From JANNSX01 sp963741525 (lineage in GTDB: Bacteria; Pseudomonadota; Alphaproteobacteria; Rhizobiales; Hyphomicrobiaceae), in the NCBI GenBank assembly GCA_963741525.1, contig CAVUIW010000021.1, forward strand, positions 1 through 64,000: 64,000 nucleotides of DNA, written 5' to 3'. Below the pieces are notes generated by a model. It ran no database searches, was not told where the DNA came from, and saw only the letters and a list, made by a program, of their open reading frames with translations. The position numbers and the translations under genes are program-made. How positions within the stretch are numbered: the stretch's first letter is position 1; each line of letters opens with the position of its first letter. Below, piece by piece: positions 54,093 to 62,718 of this stretch.

Positions 54093-54971
54093 CTACTGGG
54101 CGGGCTGGCGATTGCTCGCGAGGGCGTCGTCGAGCTGCCAGCGCAGGCCGATGCGGAACTCGTGCGCGTCGAGCCCGTCGATGGTGAGCGGGCTACCGAT
54201 GGCGCCGCAGTTGCAGACCAGCAAGTCCGACGTTGCCGAGAACGCCGATCCGGCATCGAGATTGAGGTAGCGATAGCCGAAATCGAGCTTGGTTTCGGCA
54301 TCGAGGTCGATGCTGGCGCCCGCCATCAGCGACCACGCGAGCTTGGTGCGGCTCGCCGGCTCGCTGAACCCGGTGGTGCCGAACTTCGTTTGCGCCCCGG
54401 TGACCTCGTCCGTGAAGGTCGCCGTGCTCGCGGTAGTGACATCGTAAACTTCGCTGTGGGCAAAGCCGATGCCCGCGCCGATGTAGGGCGTCACGCTGTC
54501 GAGACGCGCGATGTCCCAGTAGCCATTGAGCATCCCGACATAGGATTTGATGCCGGCGGCATACGCTGTGTTTGCCTGAAGGTCGCCAGGCGGGCCGTCG
54601 AGCTGGATCGAGATGTTGTCGCGCGCGTCGATACCCGCCCCGGCGCGATACTCGCCGGTCACGTCGAATCGGAGCCCGTTGCCGGCCTGCCAGCCGATGC
54701 CGCCGATGATCACGGCATTGCGGTCGAATGAGCTGTCGACGAAGCTGCCGCCGTTGTTGGCGAGATCCTGCTGGCCGAACTCGCCGTCCCATTGGCCCAG
54801 GCCGATGTCGGCGCGCAGGTAGAAACCTGCGTAAGCGGGCGCTGCTATCGCGGCATCGATGCCCGAGGACCCGGCGACATCCTGCGCCTGCGCGGTGCTC
54901 CCGAGAGCGGTGGATGCCACGACAGCGGCAATCGCCGCGCGGGAGGACGCTCGTGTTCCGGCTTTCAGCAT
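54093..54971 (-). CDS. Outer-membrane beta-barrel protein (porin-like, Omp25/31 type)
   Basis: 292 residues with a signal peptide (cut near AQAQD) and alternating beta-strands: GFYLRADIGLGQWDG, AVIIGGIGWQAGNGLRFDVT, VTPYIGAGIGFAHSEV, and the last barrel strand HEFRIGLRWQL ending after a short tail. A short Cys pair loop (VCNCGAIG) is unusual. First gene of the cluster on the minus strand, 122 bases before the giant adhesin gene. It may serve as a surface anchor or simply be a porin. Confidence 0.85.
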   Translation of the reverse strand: MLKAGTRASSRAAIAAVVASTALGSTAQAQDVAGSSGIDAAIAAPAYAGFYLRADIGLGQWDGEFGQQDLANNGGSFVDSSFDRNAVIIGGIGWQAGNGLRFDVTGEYRAGAGIDARDNISIQLDGPPGDLQANTAYAAGIKSYVGMLNGYWDIARLDSVTPYIGAGIGFAHSEVYDVTTASTATFTDEVTGAQTKFGTTGFSEPASRTKLAWSLMAGASIDLDAETKLDFGYRYLNLDAGSAFSATSDLLVCNCGAIGSPLTIDGLDAHEFRIGLRWQLDDALASNRQPAQ

Positions 54972-55475
54972 GACTTCAGCTCCAGCAGAATTGGCGACTC
55001 AGTTCGCGAGTGCCGCTGAAGATGCCTAGGAAAAAATCAATTACAAGTTGATTTCCCGCCGATTAATCAACTCTAAGTAGCGATGCATTTGCACATGTCG
55101 CATTTTCTCCGCGGTCCGCGTCCATTCGGCCTGAAGGAAACGGCCCAAACCACAGGGGATTTGGCGATTGCCGGGCGAAAACGAAATGGACACTAATCGA
55201 AGTGACGATGGGCGAAATGGATGGATATGTTGTTGAACAAATCGCCGGCGCCCAGGCCAACATTGAACCCGGCCGCCGCGCGAATCGGCGGCGGCGGGCC
55301 GAATCACTCTGCCGCACGCGCCGGCGTTTCTGGCCAAGGGTTGCGCCGCGGCTAGCCATACTTTGGAGCCCGCCTTGGTCGCAAGTGGCGTCTAACGGCC
55401 ATGCTGCCTTGCCAGCGCGCGCGCAGATAACCTAAGAGCTAATCCCGGACGGGCAAGGTAGAGAAAGGTATAGCG
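54972..55475. other. Divergent intergenic region without a gene
   Basis: 504 bases between the divergent outer-membrane protein and metallo-hydrolase genes. Short open frames here (for example 55041-55337) have no family pattern or ribosome site. The part nearest the porin is clearly AT-richer (55027-55085), as expected for a promoter region driving the adhesin export cluster; operator-like repeats in it are listed separately. Near 55276-55300 there is a GC-rich run of CGG repeats. Confidence 0.6.
55034..55070 (-). promoter_or_regulatory. Operator-like triple AATCAA/TTGATT repeat upstream of the porin-adhesin cluster
   Basis: AAATCAA (55034-55040) and TTGATTT (55048-55054) form an inverted repeat with a 7-base spacer; a third half-site TTAATCAA lies at 55063-55070. 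The motif sits 63-99 bases before the porin start in an AT-rich patch. It looks like a regulator site, but I cannot name the regulator. Confidence 0.4.
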
Positions 55476-56381
55476 TTGCAGATCGCCTTCAACCGCGAAA
55501 TGGACTTCGCCTACGGCGTCCCCAAAGAGGTGGCGCCCGGCATCGTCCGGATCGTTGCCGAGAACCCGGGGCCGCTGACCTTCAAGGGCACGAACACCTA
55601 CATCCTCGGCCAGAAAAAACTCATCGTCATCGATCCCGGCCCGGGCGATGCGGCGCACGAGAAAGCCGTCATCGCGGCCATTGCCGGCCGGCCCGTGACC
55701 GACATCCTGCTCACCCACACGCATCGCGACCATTGCGACAGTCTCGCCGCCATCAAACAGGCAACCGGCGCCAAGACCGGCGGTGCAGCGGCTGGTGCCG
55801 CGCCCCGTGGTGTCGCCATCCCCGATCCGCGCGCCAAGTCTTTCGTCGATCTCGACTTCCGTCCTGACCGGCCGCTCGCCGACGGCGACATGATCAAATG
55901 CGACGGCTTCCGCCTCGTCGCCATCGCGACGCCCGGCCACGCGCCCGACCATCTCTGCTTCGCCGTCGAGGGAAAAGGTATCCTGTTCTCCGGCGATCAC
56001 GTCATGGGCTGGAACACGACGGTCGTCGCCCCGCCCGAAGGCCGCATGAGCGACTACTACGCATCCCTCGAGCGGCTCTTGAAGCGGCGCGACAGGCTCT
56101 ATCTGGCGGGCCATGGCGAGGTGGTGCATCAGCCGCAACGCCTCGCCAAAGCCTACATGTTGCATCGGCGCTGGCGGGAGGAAGCGATCCTCGAATGCAT
56201 TCGCGGCGGCGCCACGACTATCGACCGAGTTGTTCGATCAGTGTATCGCGGTGTCGACGGGCCGCTCGTTTACGCGGCTTCGCTTTCTGCGCTTGCGCAC
56301 GTCGAGCATCTGATCGAGCGCGGACTTGTGATTTGCGCGGAGCCGCCAACGCTTCAGAGCTCGTTTTCGCCGGTTTCTTGA
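55476..56381 (+). CDS. MBL-fold metallo-hydrolase (LACTB2-like)
   Basis: 301 residues. The zinc motif HTHRDHCD is at 81-88; later ligands are in ATPGHAPDHL, FSGDHVMGW and the final LAGHGEVV. A C-terminal winged-helix part (RREEAILECI-type) is typical of the LACTB2/endoribonuclease-like branch, so an RNase role is possible. The last 164 bases overlap, on the opposite strand, the coding end of the DUF1499 gene. Confidence 0.9.
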   Translation: MQIAFNREMDFAYGVPKEVAPGIVRIVAENPGPLTFKGTNTYILGQKKLIVIDPGPGDAAHEKAVIAAIAGRPVTDILLTHTHRDHCDSLAAIKQATGAKTGGAAAGAAPRGVAIPDPRAKSFVDLDFRPDRPLADGDMIKCDGFRLVAIATPGHAPDHLCFAVEGKGILFSGDHVMGWNTTVVAPPEGRMSDYYASLERLLKRRDRLYLAGHGEVVHQPQRLAKAYMLHRRWREEAILECIRGGATTIDRVVRSVYRGVDGPLVYAASLSALAHVEHLIERGLVICAEPPTLQSSFSPVS

Positions 56382-57240
56382 CTTTCTTCTTGCGCTTGCC
56401 AGACGTGGCCTGAGCTTCCTCGGCATCCTCGGGGTCGAGAGCCGCAACCGCATCCTCATTCGGCGCCGGCGCGCTCGCGTCGAGACGCGTGTGCAAGTCC
56501 TTGATCAGCGAGCGCACCCTGAACGCATTGCGGCCGAGATCGTGCAGGCCGTAGCGCGATTGGGAGCGAATATCGATGCGCGAGGTCCGCTCATCGCCGG
56601 TCACTCGCACCGAGATGTCGTCGACGAAGCCCATGACGAGCGTCGTCTCGGTGGCTTCGATCCGGCCGGCCGATCCAGATCGGCCCGGTGCTTCCTCGGC
56701 CGCGATCTCGAGGCCGGCCTTCGTCACCACCTCTCGTGTGATCGCGAAGGTCTCGGCAAGCGGCCTGGGCGTGATCACCGGTGCGATATCGGGATAGGCC
56801 TCCTGCTGCGCCGGCGCGAGCTCGGCCGCCGCATAGGTGATCGAATTGGCGCCGAAGCCGCGTGCGCTGGCAAGCCCCGCGAAACTCGGGGGCTCGGCGG
56901 CATCGGTCGTGACATCGGCAAGCCTCGGGCTCGAGACGGCCTCTCCCAGAAGATATGCCGGCCAGAGCGAGAAGAGCCCGGCCAAAACCAAGGTCACCGC
57001 CGCCGCGGCTGCTCCGTGCCGTCCGGTCCGCCAGATGTCGATGAGCGCGAGGAAGCCCATGAACGCCGCAACGGCCGCTCCCGCCAGGGCCGCCGCAATG
57101 AGGTTGAGGGCGACAGGCGTCGCCAGCCCCGCGAAACGATGCAGCAAGATGGCGAGTACAGCCAGTTGCAGCACCAAAACCATGAGCCAGAGGCTCCGGT
57201 AGGCGAGGCGGGAGGTGGAGCTGTCGGCGCGGAGCGTCAT
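56218..57240 (-). CDS. DUF1499 family membrane protein with basic C-terminal tail
   Basis: 340 residues. Three hydrophobic spans (about 16-36, 44-67, 79-99) lead to a DUF1499 domain (about 145-255: YPDIAPVITPRPLAETFAIT, EATETTLVMGFVDDISVRVT, DIRSQSRYGLHDLGRNAFR). The last 80 residues are a Lys/Arg-rich tail (GKRKKKVKKPAKTSSEAL) that is not part of the family and is encoded across the antisense overlap with the MBL gene. Function unknown. Confidence 0.85.
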   Translation of the reverse strand: MTLRADSSTSRLAYRSLWLMVLVLQLAVLAILLHRFAGLATPVALNLIAAALAGAAVAAFMGFLALIDIWRTGRHGAAAAAVTLVLAGLFSLWPAYLLGEAVSSPRLADVTTDAAEPPSFAGLASARGFGANSITYAAAELAPAQQEAYPDIAPVITPRPLAETFAITREVVTKAGLEIAAEEAPGRSGSAGRIEATETTLVMGFVDDISVRVTGDERTSRIDIRSQSRYGLHDLGRNAFRVRSLIKDLHTRLDASAPAPNEDAVAALDPEDAEEAQATSGKRKKKVKKPAKTSSEALAAPRKSQVRARSDARRAQAQKAKPRKRAARRHRDTLIEQLGR

Positions 57241-57509
57241 CGGCGCGAAGTGGTACCTATGAAGTCGGTTGAAGGGTCAGCATAGGAAGAATTGCGGCAA
57301 AGACCAGCCGGAGCCGCGGCTTTGGCGAATTGCGCTGCCGGGGCTGGTCTTATCCTGTAGCCGCAACGACACACGAGCGGCGATTTCCGCCGGTTGTGCC
57401 CCAATCCGGTTCTGATCTCCGGCACGTAGCATCTAGAATAGCAGAAATAGCGAATCATCGTGGCTCGATCGGGTCTTTGGGGGCCGAGCCTCGGCCAAGA
57501 GGGGTTGCC

Positions 57510-58175
57510 ATGCGCCTGTCCGTTGTCTGCCGCACCGTTGTTGGCGCCATGGCCTTGCTGTCGCTCGCCCATTTGCCGGCCGCCGCTCAAGGCTTCGATT
57601 TGGCTCCGGCCTCCGACGCAGAACTCGGCGAGGTCTCCTGGCAGGGCGCCATCCTCAGCCCCGACTTCGGCTACGAAACACTCGACCTCGGCGGCACCGG
57701 TTCGGCTCTGCTCGAGGACCCCGAAGGGTTCCGCGTGGGTGGCGAGGTCGGCTATGACTGGCAGCGCGGCACTTTCGTCTTTGGCGTCGTCGGCAATGCC
57801 TCCTACGCCTGGATCGACGGTGACGGCCGTGGCGCCGGCATCGGCCAATTCGAATCCGAAATGAACTACGTGGGCACCTTGCGCGGCCGGCTCGGCCTCG
57901 CCTTCAATCGTTTCATGCTCTACGGCACCGGCGGCTGGGCCTTCGGCGACCTCGAGGTGACGGACAATCTCGCGGCGGTCTCGGATGAAAACTTCCTCTC
58001 CGGCTATGCGGCCGGTGGCGGCCTCGAATATGTGTGGAACTCGTCGATCACCTTGCGCGCCGAATACCTCCATCTCGACTATGGCAGCGAAACCTACATT
58101 TCGCTTCCCGCCGGCTCGCAGGAGCTCGACGCCGAGATGGGCATGATCAATTTCGGGCTGGTGACGCGGTATTAG
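57510..58175 (+). CDS. Outer-membrane beta-barrel protein (Omp31/porin-family)
   Basis: 221 residues. The ATG at 57510 gives a signal peptide ending PAAAQ. Barrel strands include FRVGGEVGYDWQRGTFVFGV, VGTLRGRLGLAFNRFMLYGT and the closing strand MINFGLVTRY with terminal aromatic residue, the signature for BAM insertion. It resembles the small alphaproteobacterial Omp31/Hbp family. An open frame extends upstream to 57330 but lacks similarity. Confidence 0.88.
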   Translation: MRLSVVCRTVVGAMALLSLAHLPAAAQGFDLAPASDAELGEVSWQGAILSPDFGYETLDLGGTGSALLEDPEGFRVGGEVGYDWQRGTFVFGVVGNASYAWIDGDGRGAGIGQFESEMNYVGTLRGRLGLAFNRFMLYGTGGWAFGDLEVTDNLAAVSDENFLSGYAAGGGLEYVWNSSITLRAEYLHLDYGSETYISLPAGSQELDAEMGMINFGLVTRY

Positions 58176-58278
58176 CGGCGGCATCGGGCATCAGATATCT
58201 GTCATCGGTCAACGCCGGCGCGAATGGGGACCAGCGGGCGGGAGTAAAAGGGAGCCAGTGAGGGCCGTGGCGGTTGAA

Positions 58279-58325
58279 GCAGAAAGGCTCCCTCGATGGG
58301 GCCTTTCTGCTTCTTGCGTTTCCTT
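58279..58325 (+). terminator. Probable terminator downstream of the Omp31-like gene
   Basis: Perfect 10-bp stem GCAGAAAGGC/GCCTTTCTGC (58279-58288 and 58301-58310) with a 12-base loop, followed by a T-rich stretch (TTCTTGCGTTTCCTTTTT). It lies about 100 bases after the outer-membrane protein stop. Confidence 0.6.
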
Positions 58326-58468
58326 TTTGAGGTTGGTTGGATGTCCCCCGAGCGGCCAGTCTGTGCGGGCGCGGTCTCGCCGGTATCCGGATCGGCGGCA
58401 TCGTCAGCCACCGGCGCTTGGCTGGCAACTGAACCGCCCTGGGTTCTCCGGAGGCTGGTTGCTTTGGG

Positions 58469-58619
58469 TCAGGCGGCGAGTTTGGCGGGCTGCTCCCGGC
58501 CCGCGTAGCAGGCGGCTTCCGCTTCCGCCGGCGGCCTTTTGCCGATGGGCCAGAGCAGCCGGCGGTTGTTGTACCAGTCGACCCATTCGAGCGTCGCATA
58601 CTCGACGGCTTGCAACGAG
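58469..58619 (-). pseudogene. IS3-family transposase OrfB, C-terminal remnant
   Basis: About 50 codons reading LQAVEYATLEWVDWYNNRRL, LWPIGKRPPAEAEAACYAG and ending REQPAKLAA, the usual C-terminus of IS3-type integrase-like transposases. The catalytic DDE part is absent: similarity stops near 58619. The flanking sequence just outside the stop resembles the typical right end of these elements. It is a fossil, not an active IS. Confidence 0.85.
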
Positions 58620-58824
58620 TGGCACCGAGCGGCCGGCAACCTGCTGCTGGAATTCCAAATTCTGATCCCGAGTGACGAGGATCAGGATATCGTAGCGGCC
58701 CTCCCGCCGCTCGCATCGCGCGGCCCCCCGGGCGGCGTGACGGACGCCGCATTGACGCCACGGCGCATCCTGGCCATCGTCGGCCGCGGCAAACGACGGA
58801 ATCGTCCGAGAAAAGGATCCCAAA

Positions 58825-59982
58825 GTGCACTGGCGCACCAAGCTCATTCACCCTGCCGCCAAAGCCCCTGAGGGCTTCAAGTCGCTGAGCACGCCCGTCC
58901 ATCGCGGCTCGACCGTCGTGTTCGACAGCGTGGCGGAGGTCGTGGGCGACTGGCGGCAGGAAAAGCATGGCTATAGTTACGGCACCTTGGGCACGCCGAC
59001 CGTGCTCGAACTCGCCGCCCGCATCGCCGAGATCGAAGGCGCGCACCACACGTTCCTCGCGCCGAGCGGACAGGCGGCGATCGTGCTCGCCTACCTCGCC
59101 TGCTGCACATCGGGCGGGCACGGCTTGCTGCCACACAACATCTACAGCCCGAGCCGGGAGATCGCGCACGGCTTGCTCAAGGGCCTCGGCATCGAGATCG
59201 AAAGCTATGATCCCAAAATCGGCGCTGGCGTCGCCGATCTGATCCGCCCTAACACCCAGCTCATCTGGACGGAGAGCCCGGGCTCCCTCACCATGGAGAT
59301 CCAGGACGTGCCGGCGATCGCGCGCGCCGCCAAGGCTCGGGGAGTGCTGCTCGCCGTCGACAACACCTATGCGGCGGGCGTGCTGTTCGACGCCTTCGGC
59401 CACGGCGCCGACATCAGCGTGCAGGCGGTCACCAAATACATCAGCGGTCACAGCGACGTGCTGATGGGCTCCGTTTCGGTCGCCAACGCCGCGCTCTACG
59501 AGCGGGTCGGGGAGGTGTGGAACCAGCTCGGCATGAGTGTTTCTCCCGATGAGGCGAGCCTGGCGCTGCGCGGATTGCAGACCATGGGGCTGCGTCTCGA
59601 GCATCTGGAGCGGGCGACGCTCGACGTCGCGAAATGGCTTACCGCCCGCAAGGAGATCGAGACCGTGCTGCATCCAGCGCTGCCGAGTTGCCCCGGTCAC
59701 GAGTTGTGGAAGCGCGATTTCACCGGCTCGGCGAGCGTGTTTTCCTTCGTGTTCCGCGAGGGCATCGGACCGGAGGCGGTCGCCGCCTTCGTCGACCGCC
59801 TGAAGCTGTTCCGGATCGGCTACAGCTGGGGCGGCACGGCCTCGCTGGTGACCATCTATCCCGGCCTGAAGCGCCCCGGCCGCGACGATGGCGCCCGGCT
59901 CGTGCGCCTCAACATCGGCCTCGAGGAGCCCGCCGACCTCATCGCCGATCTCGAGCAGGCGCTGGCGGGGCTCGACCGATAG
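58825..59982 (+). CDS. metC: Cystathionine beta-lyase
   Basis: 385 residues of the Cys/Met-metabolism PLP family, converting cystathionine to homocysteine, pyruvate and ammonia. The start is a GTG at 58825, 7 bases after AAGGATC. The PLP lysine is in SVQAVTKYISGHSDVLMG; VDNTYAAGVLFDAFGHGADI and RIGYSWGGTASLV are typical of the alphaproteobacterial MetC/PatB-like lyases. It stands alone between an IS3 remnant and an EamA transporter gene. Confidence 0.9.
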   Translation: MHWRTKLIHPAAKAPEGFKSLSTPVHRGSTVVFDSVAEVVGDWRQEKHGYSYGTLGTPTVLELAARIAEIEGAHHTFLAPSGQAAIVLAYLACCTSGGHGLLPHNIYSPSREIAHGLLKGLGIEIESYDPKIGAGVADLIRPNTQLIWTESPGSLTMEIQDVPAIARAAKARGVLLAVDNTYAAGVLFDAFGHGADISVQAVTKYISGHSDVLMGSVSVANAALYERVGEVWNQLGMSVSPDEASLALRGLQTMGLRLEHLERATLDVAKWLTARKEIETVLHPALPSCPGHELWKRDFTGSASVFSFVFREGIGPEAVAAFVDRLKLFRIGYSWGGTASLVTIYPGLKRPGRDDGARLVRLNIGLEEPADLIADLEQALAGLDR

Positions 59983-60057
59983 CCGACCTGGACCTTTTCG
60001 GGCCCGATGCGGCGAATACAGTCTCTATTCGCCGCAAAGCTTCCGGCGATTGCCGGC

Positions 60058-60963
60058 TCACTCCGGCTTCTTCGATAAGGCCAGATACATGCCGCCGAAC
60101 ATCGTGAAGATTGCGAGCCAGTAGAGGCCGGCCGGCTGCTCGCGGAAGATGATCATGCTCCAGACAATGCCGGCCGCCACCGCGAGATAGTTGAAGAAGG
60201 AGAAACGCGCCGGACCCATGATGCGGATGATCTCGAAGAACAGATAGTAGAAGGCGGCGTTGATCAGCACGGCGGCAGCGAGCGGCCAGAGCCGCGCCGG
60301 GCTGGAAGGCGGCAGGATCATGTTTTCGCCGAACACCAGCAGCACGATCAGCGCAACGGCCGCGGCTCCGAGCAATGTCCCCGAGGCCATGGCGAGCGAA
60401 TGCGTTGCCGGCGGGCGCATGGACTTGGCGAGATTGTTGGCGGTGGCGAACATCACCGGCGCGCCGAGCGACAGCAGGAACCAACCCCACGTGCCTTCCC
60501 TGAGCACGGCCGATTGCGGCACGACAATCACCGCAATGCCGACGATCCCGAGCAGCATGCCGATGAGCATGTTGCGGCTGAAGCGCTCGATGCCGAGGAA
60601 CGAGCCGATCACCAGCGTGATGATGGGCGACAGGCAGAGCACAAGCGTCACCACGGAGGCATCGAGGTGGTTGGCGGCGGCCACCAGAAGCCCCATGGGG
60701 AGCCCGATCCCCAGTCCGCCGATCGCCAGATCGGCGCTGAGATGGCTCATGGTCGTGCCGGGCCGGATGCCGAGCGGAAGGCCGGCGAGCACCAGTGCGA
60801 GGCCGGCGAACAGCGCTTGTTGGAAAGCAAATGACAGCGGCTGCCATCCGGCCTCCGCGGCGAACCGGTTTACCGGAAAGATCGCGCCATAGATCGCCGC
60901 GGCGATGAGCAAGAGAAAAACGTGGAAGGCGAGGGACGAAGACTGGCCGCGCTGCGTACTCAT
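60058..60963 (-). CDS. EamA/DMT family transporter
   Basis: 301 residues with ten hydrophobic segments in two EamA repeats (first starts AFHVFLLLIAAAIYGAIFPV; second starts after WGWFLLSLGAPVMFATANN). An exporter of small metabolites is likely; the substrate is unknown. Convergent with metC, with 75 bases between stops. Confidence 0.9.
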   Translation of the reverse strand: MSTQRGQSSSLAFHVFLLLIAAAIYGAIFPVNRFAAEAGWQPLSFAFQQALFAGLALVLAGLPLGIRPGTTMSHLSADLAIGGLGIGLPMGLLVAAANHLDASVVTLVLCLSPIITLVIGSFLGIERFSRNMLIGMLLGIVGIAVIVVPQSAVLREGTWGWFLLSLGAPVMFATANNLAKSMRPPATHSLAMASGTLLGAAAVALIVLLVFGENMILPPSSPARLWPLAAAVLINAAFYYLFFEIIRIMGPARFSFFNYLAVAAGIVWSMIIFREQPAGLYWLAIFTMFGGMYLALSKKPE

Positions 60964-61044
60964 GTATTTCCCCCTGCTCAGCCCCGTCTGTGACCGTAGC
61001 CGGTGCGGACCGTGAGCCTCAAGCCCCTTCTAAATTTGGCGCCA

Positions 61045-61854
61045 TCAGGCGCCGGCGAGCAGCGCGGCGACGATGAGCGAGTCCGGGGACTTCAGGCCTT
61101 CCACGACCGTGAAGTGATTGGCGCCGGGATCCAGCACGAGCTCGATCCGGGCATCGACGCCCTCCCACATCGTGGCAAAGAGCTTCGATTGGCGCACGAA
61201 TTCCGGCCGCTCGGCATCGCCGACCCAGCAGGTGACGCGGGGCTCGCCGCGCGGCCTCCGCAAGGCGGCACTCTCGCAGACGGCTTCGGCTTCCGTCAGC
61301 TTGAAGGTCTCGTTCATTTTCGTGCGGAGCAGCGGGCGCAGGTCGAACAGGCCGCTGATCGGCAGCGTCAGCTCGATCCGGTCGAAGACCGGAGCGGGCA
61401 AGGGGCTGTCATCACAGATCATGCGCGAGACGAGGTGGCCACCAGCCGAGTGCCCCATCAAGCGGATCGGTCCTTGGACGAGTCCGGCTGCCGCCGTGAT
61501 GGCGGCTCCGACGTCCTGCGTGATTTCGCCGATGCGCGCCTCGGGCGCCAATCGATAGCTCGGAAGTGCTACGGCCCAACCGTGCGCCCGCGCCCCCTCG
61601 GCGAGATCGGTCCAGAAGGATTTGTCGAAGCGCATCCAGTAGCCGCCATGCACGAAGATGGCGAGCCCTTTTGGTGAGCCATCAGGCAGAACCAGGTCGA
61701 GGCGGTGACGCGGGTTCGCCCCGTAGGCGATATCGCCACGTAGTGACGGCAAGGCCCTGCGATAGCCGGCAGCCCGCCCGGTCCAGATCTCCGGCAGCGC
61801 CTCCGACCCCGGCACATAAGCCATATTGGCGAGAGCGTCGTCCCAGTTGCGCAT
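61045..61854 (-). CDS. Alpha/beta hydrolase, arylformamidase-like
   Basis: 269 residues from the ATG at 61852-61854. The oxyanion HGG motif is in IFVHGGYWMRFDKSFW, the nucleophile elbow is GHSAGGHLVSR, and the late Asp/His are in ELVLDPGANHFTVVEGL. This pattern fits the arylformamidase/esterase branch (kynurenine formamidase-like), but no tryptophan-catabolism gene is adjacent, so the substrate is not certain. Confidence 0.85.
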   Translation of the reverse strand: MRNWDDALANMAYVPGSEALPEIWTGRAAGYRRALPSLRGDIAYGANPRHRLDLVLPDGSPKGLAIFVHGGYWMRFDKSFWTDLAEGARAHGWAVALPSYRLAPEARIGEITQDVGAAITAAAGLVQGPIRLMGHSAGGHLVSRMICDDSPLPAPVFDRIELTLPISGLFDLRPLLRTKMNETFKLTEAEAVCESAALRRPRGEPRVTCWVGDAERPEFVRQSKLFATMWEGVDARIELVLDPGANHFTVVEGLKSPDSLIVAALLAGA

Positions 61855-61926
61855 GCGAGGTCCTGTCGAATTTGGAAACGGCCGATGGCTTTGCTTACTA
61901 CATGGAACCCGGCACGAACACAGCAG

Positions 61927-62275
61927 CATGGTCTGTGGGTATACCAACCACGGGAAGCAGGAGTTGATCCGAGACCGTGCCGTGTGGCGCAGCGTCGTTC
62001 TCACCACGGCCACGCGTGGATGCTGACTTTCGTCAGCAGGACGGTCTGGGGAGGTTTGTGGAAGACACTGCCGTTATCGGGTGCGGTCCGATCCACGCCC
62101 GCCGTAATGCTGGGCTGTGGCGCGACCCAACCCCACCCACCGTCATGGTCACGAACGTGACCATCCACGGGAAGCAAGAGTTGATCCAAGACCGTGCCAT
62201 CCGTCGCGGCCCACATTCTCAACACGGCGACCCGTGGATGCAGATTTCCGTCAACAGGATGGCGTGGGGCGGGAG
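61927..62275. repeat. Composite two-hairpin repeat element, copies 2 and 3
   Basis: Two diverged direct copies of a unit starting near 61927 and 62143. Both contain CCACGGGAAGCA, then GAGTTGATCC and GACCGTGCC, then a GTGGATGC hairpin. Intact hairpins are GCTGACTTTCGTCAGC (62020-62036 region) and GGTCACGAACGTGACC (about 62147-62162). The first hairpin of copy 2 and the last of copy 3 are degenerate. The central pair matches the element at 24687-24815 in inverse orientation. Confidence 0.8.
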
Positions 62276-62718
62276 ACGCTCACGTCAGTGGCGGAAGCGC
62301 TGGCCCGTCAATACGCGTTCTTGGCCGAGATCAGCGCGAACGGCCGCCAGCCTTGGCGCTCGTCGCATGGGGACGCGAGCCGACGAGCTACAATTCGCCC
62401 TCACGACATTGAAAAGCCGCGGCAGCTCGTCGAGGCTCGGCCCGTGGCTGCAACAGTTGTAGAGGTCATGGATGATCGTTCCGGCGGAGGACCACCCTCG
62501 ACCCAGCCGCTCCACCTTAGCCGCGATCCGTATGCGACCTCTAAATGCCGGCCGCCTGACATGCGCCAAAGTACGAATGCACCGTGAAGCCCAAGCTCAT
62601 TCCGGTACGGCACGCATGCAAACTGTCGCATGCAGCGCTTCGCCACCGCACAGAACTCACTGACAATTCCTATCGTAGGGGTAGGGTCTGTAAGACTACA
62701 TCAGAAGGACATGGCACC
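62276..62718. other. Intergenic region without a supported gene
   Basis: 443 bases between the hairpin repeats and the cytochrome c gene. Several short frames exist on both strands (for example 62285-62569 minus and 62117-62587 plus), but none shows a family pattern or a good ribosome site. The last 80 bases probably hold the promoter of the cytochrome gene. Confidence 0.5.

Noticed and set aside
58202..58411. 69-codon frame on the minus strand (GTG start)
   Set aside because: Overlaps a probable terminator, has no ribosome site and no family pattern; it follows the IS3 remnant and is probably non-coding.
58469..58619. Active IS3 element
   Set aside because: Only about 50 C-terminal codons remain, and no left end, OrfA or DDE residues are visible.
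62285..62569. 94-codon frame on the minus strand
   Set aside because: No similarity or start signal; competing frames on the other strand are equally good.
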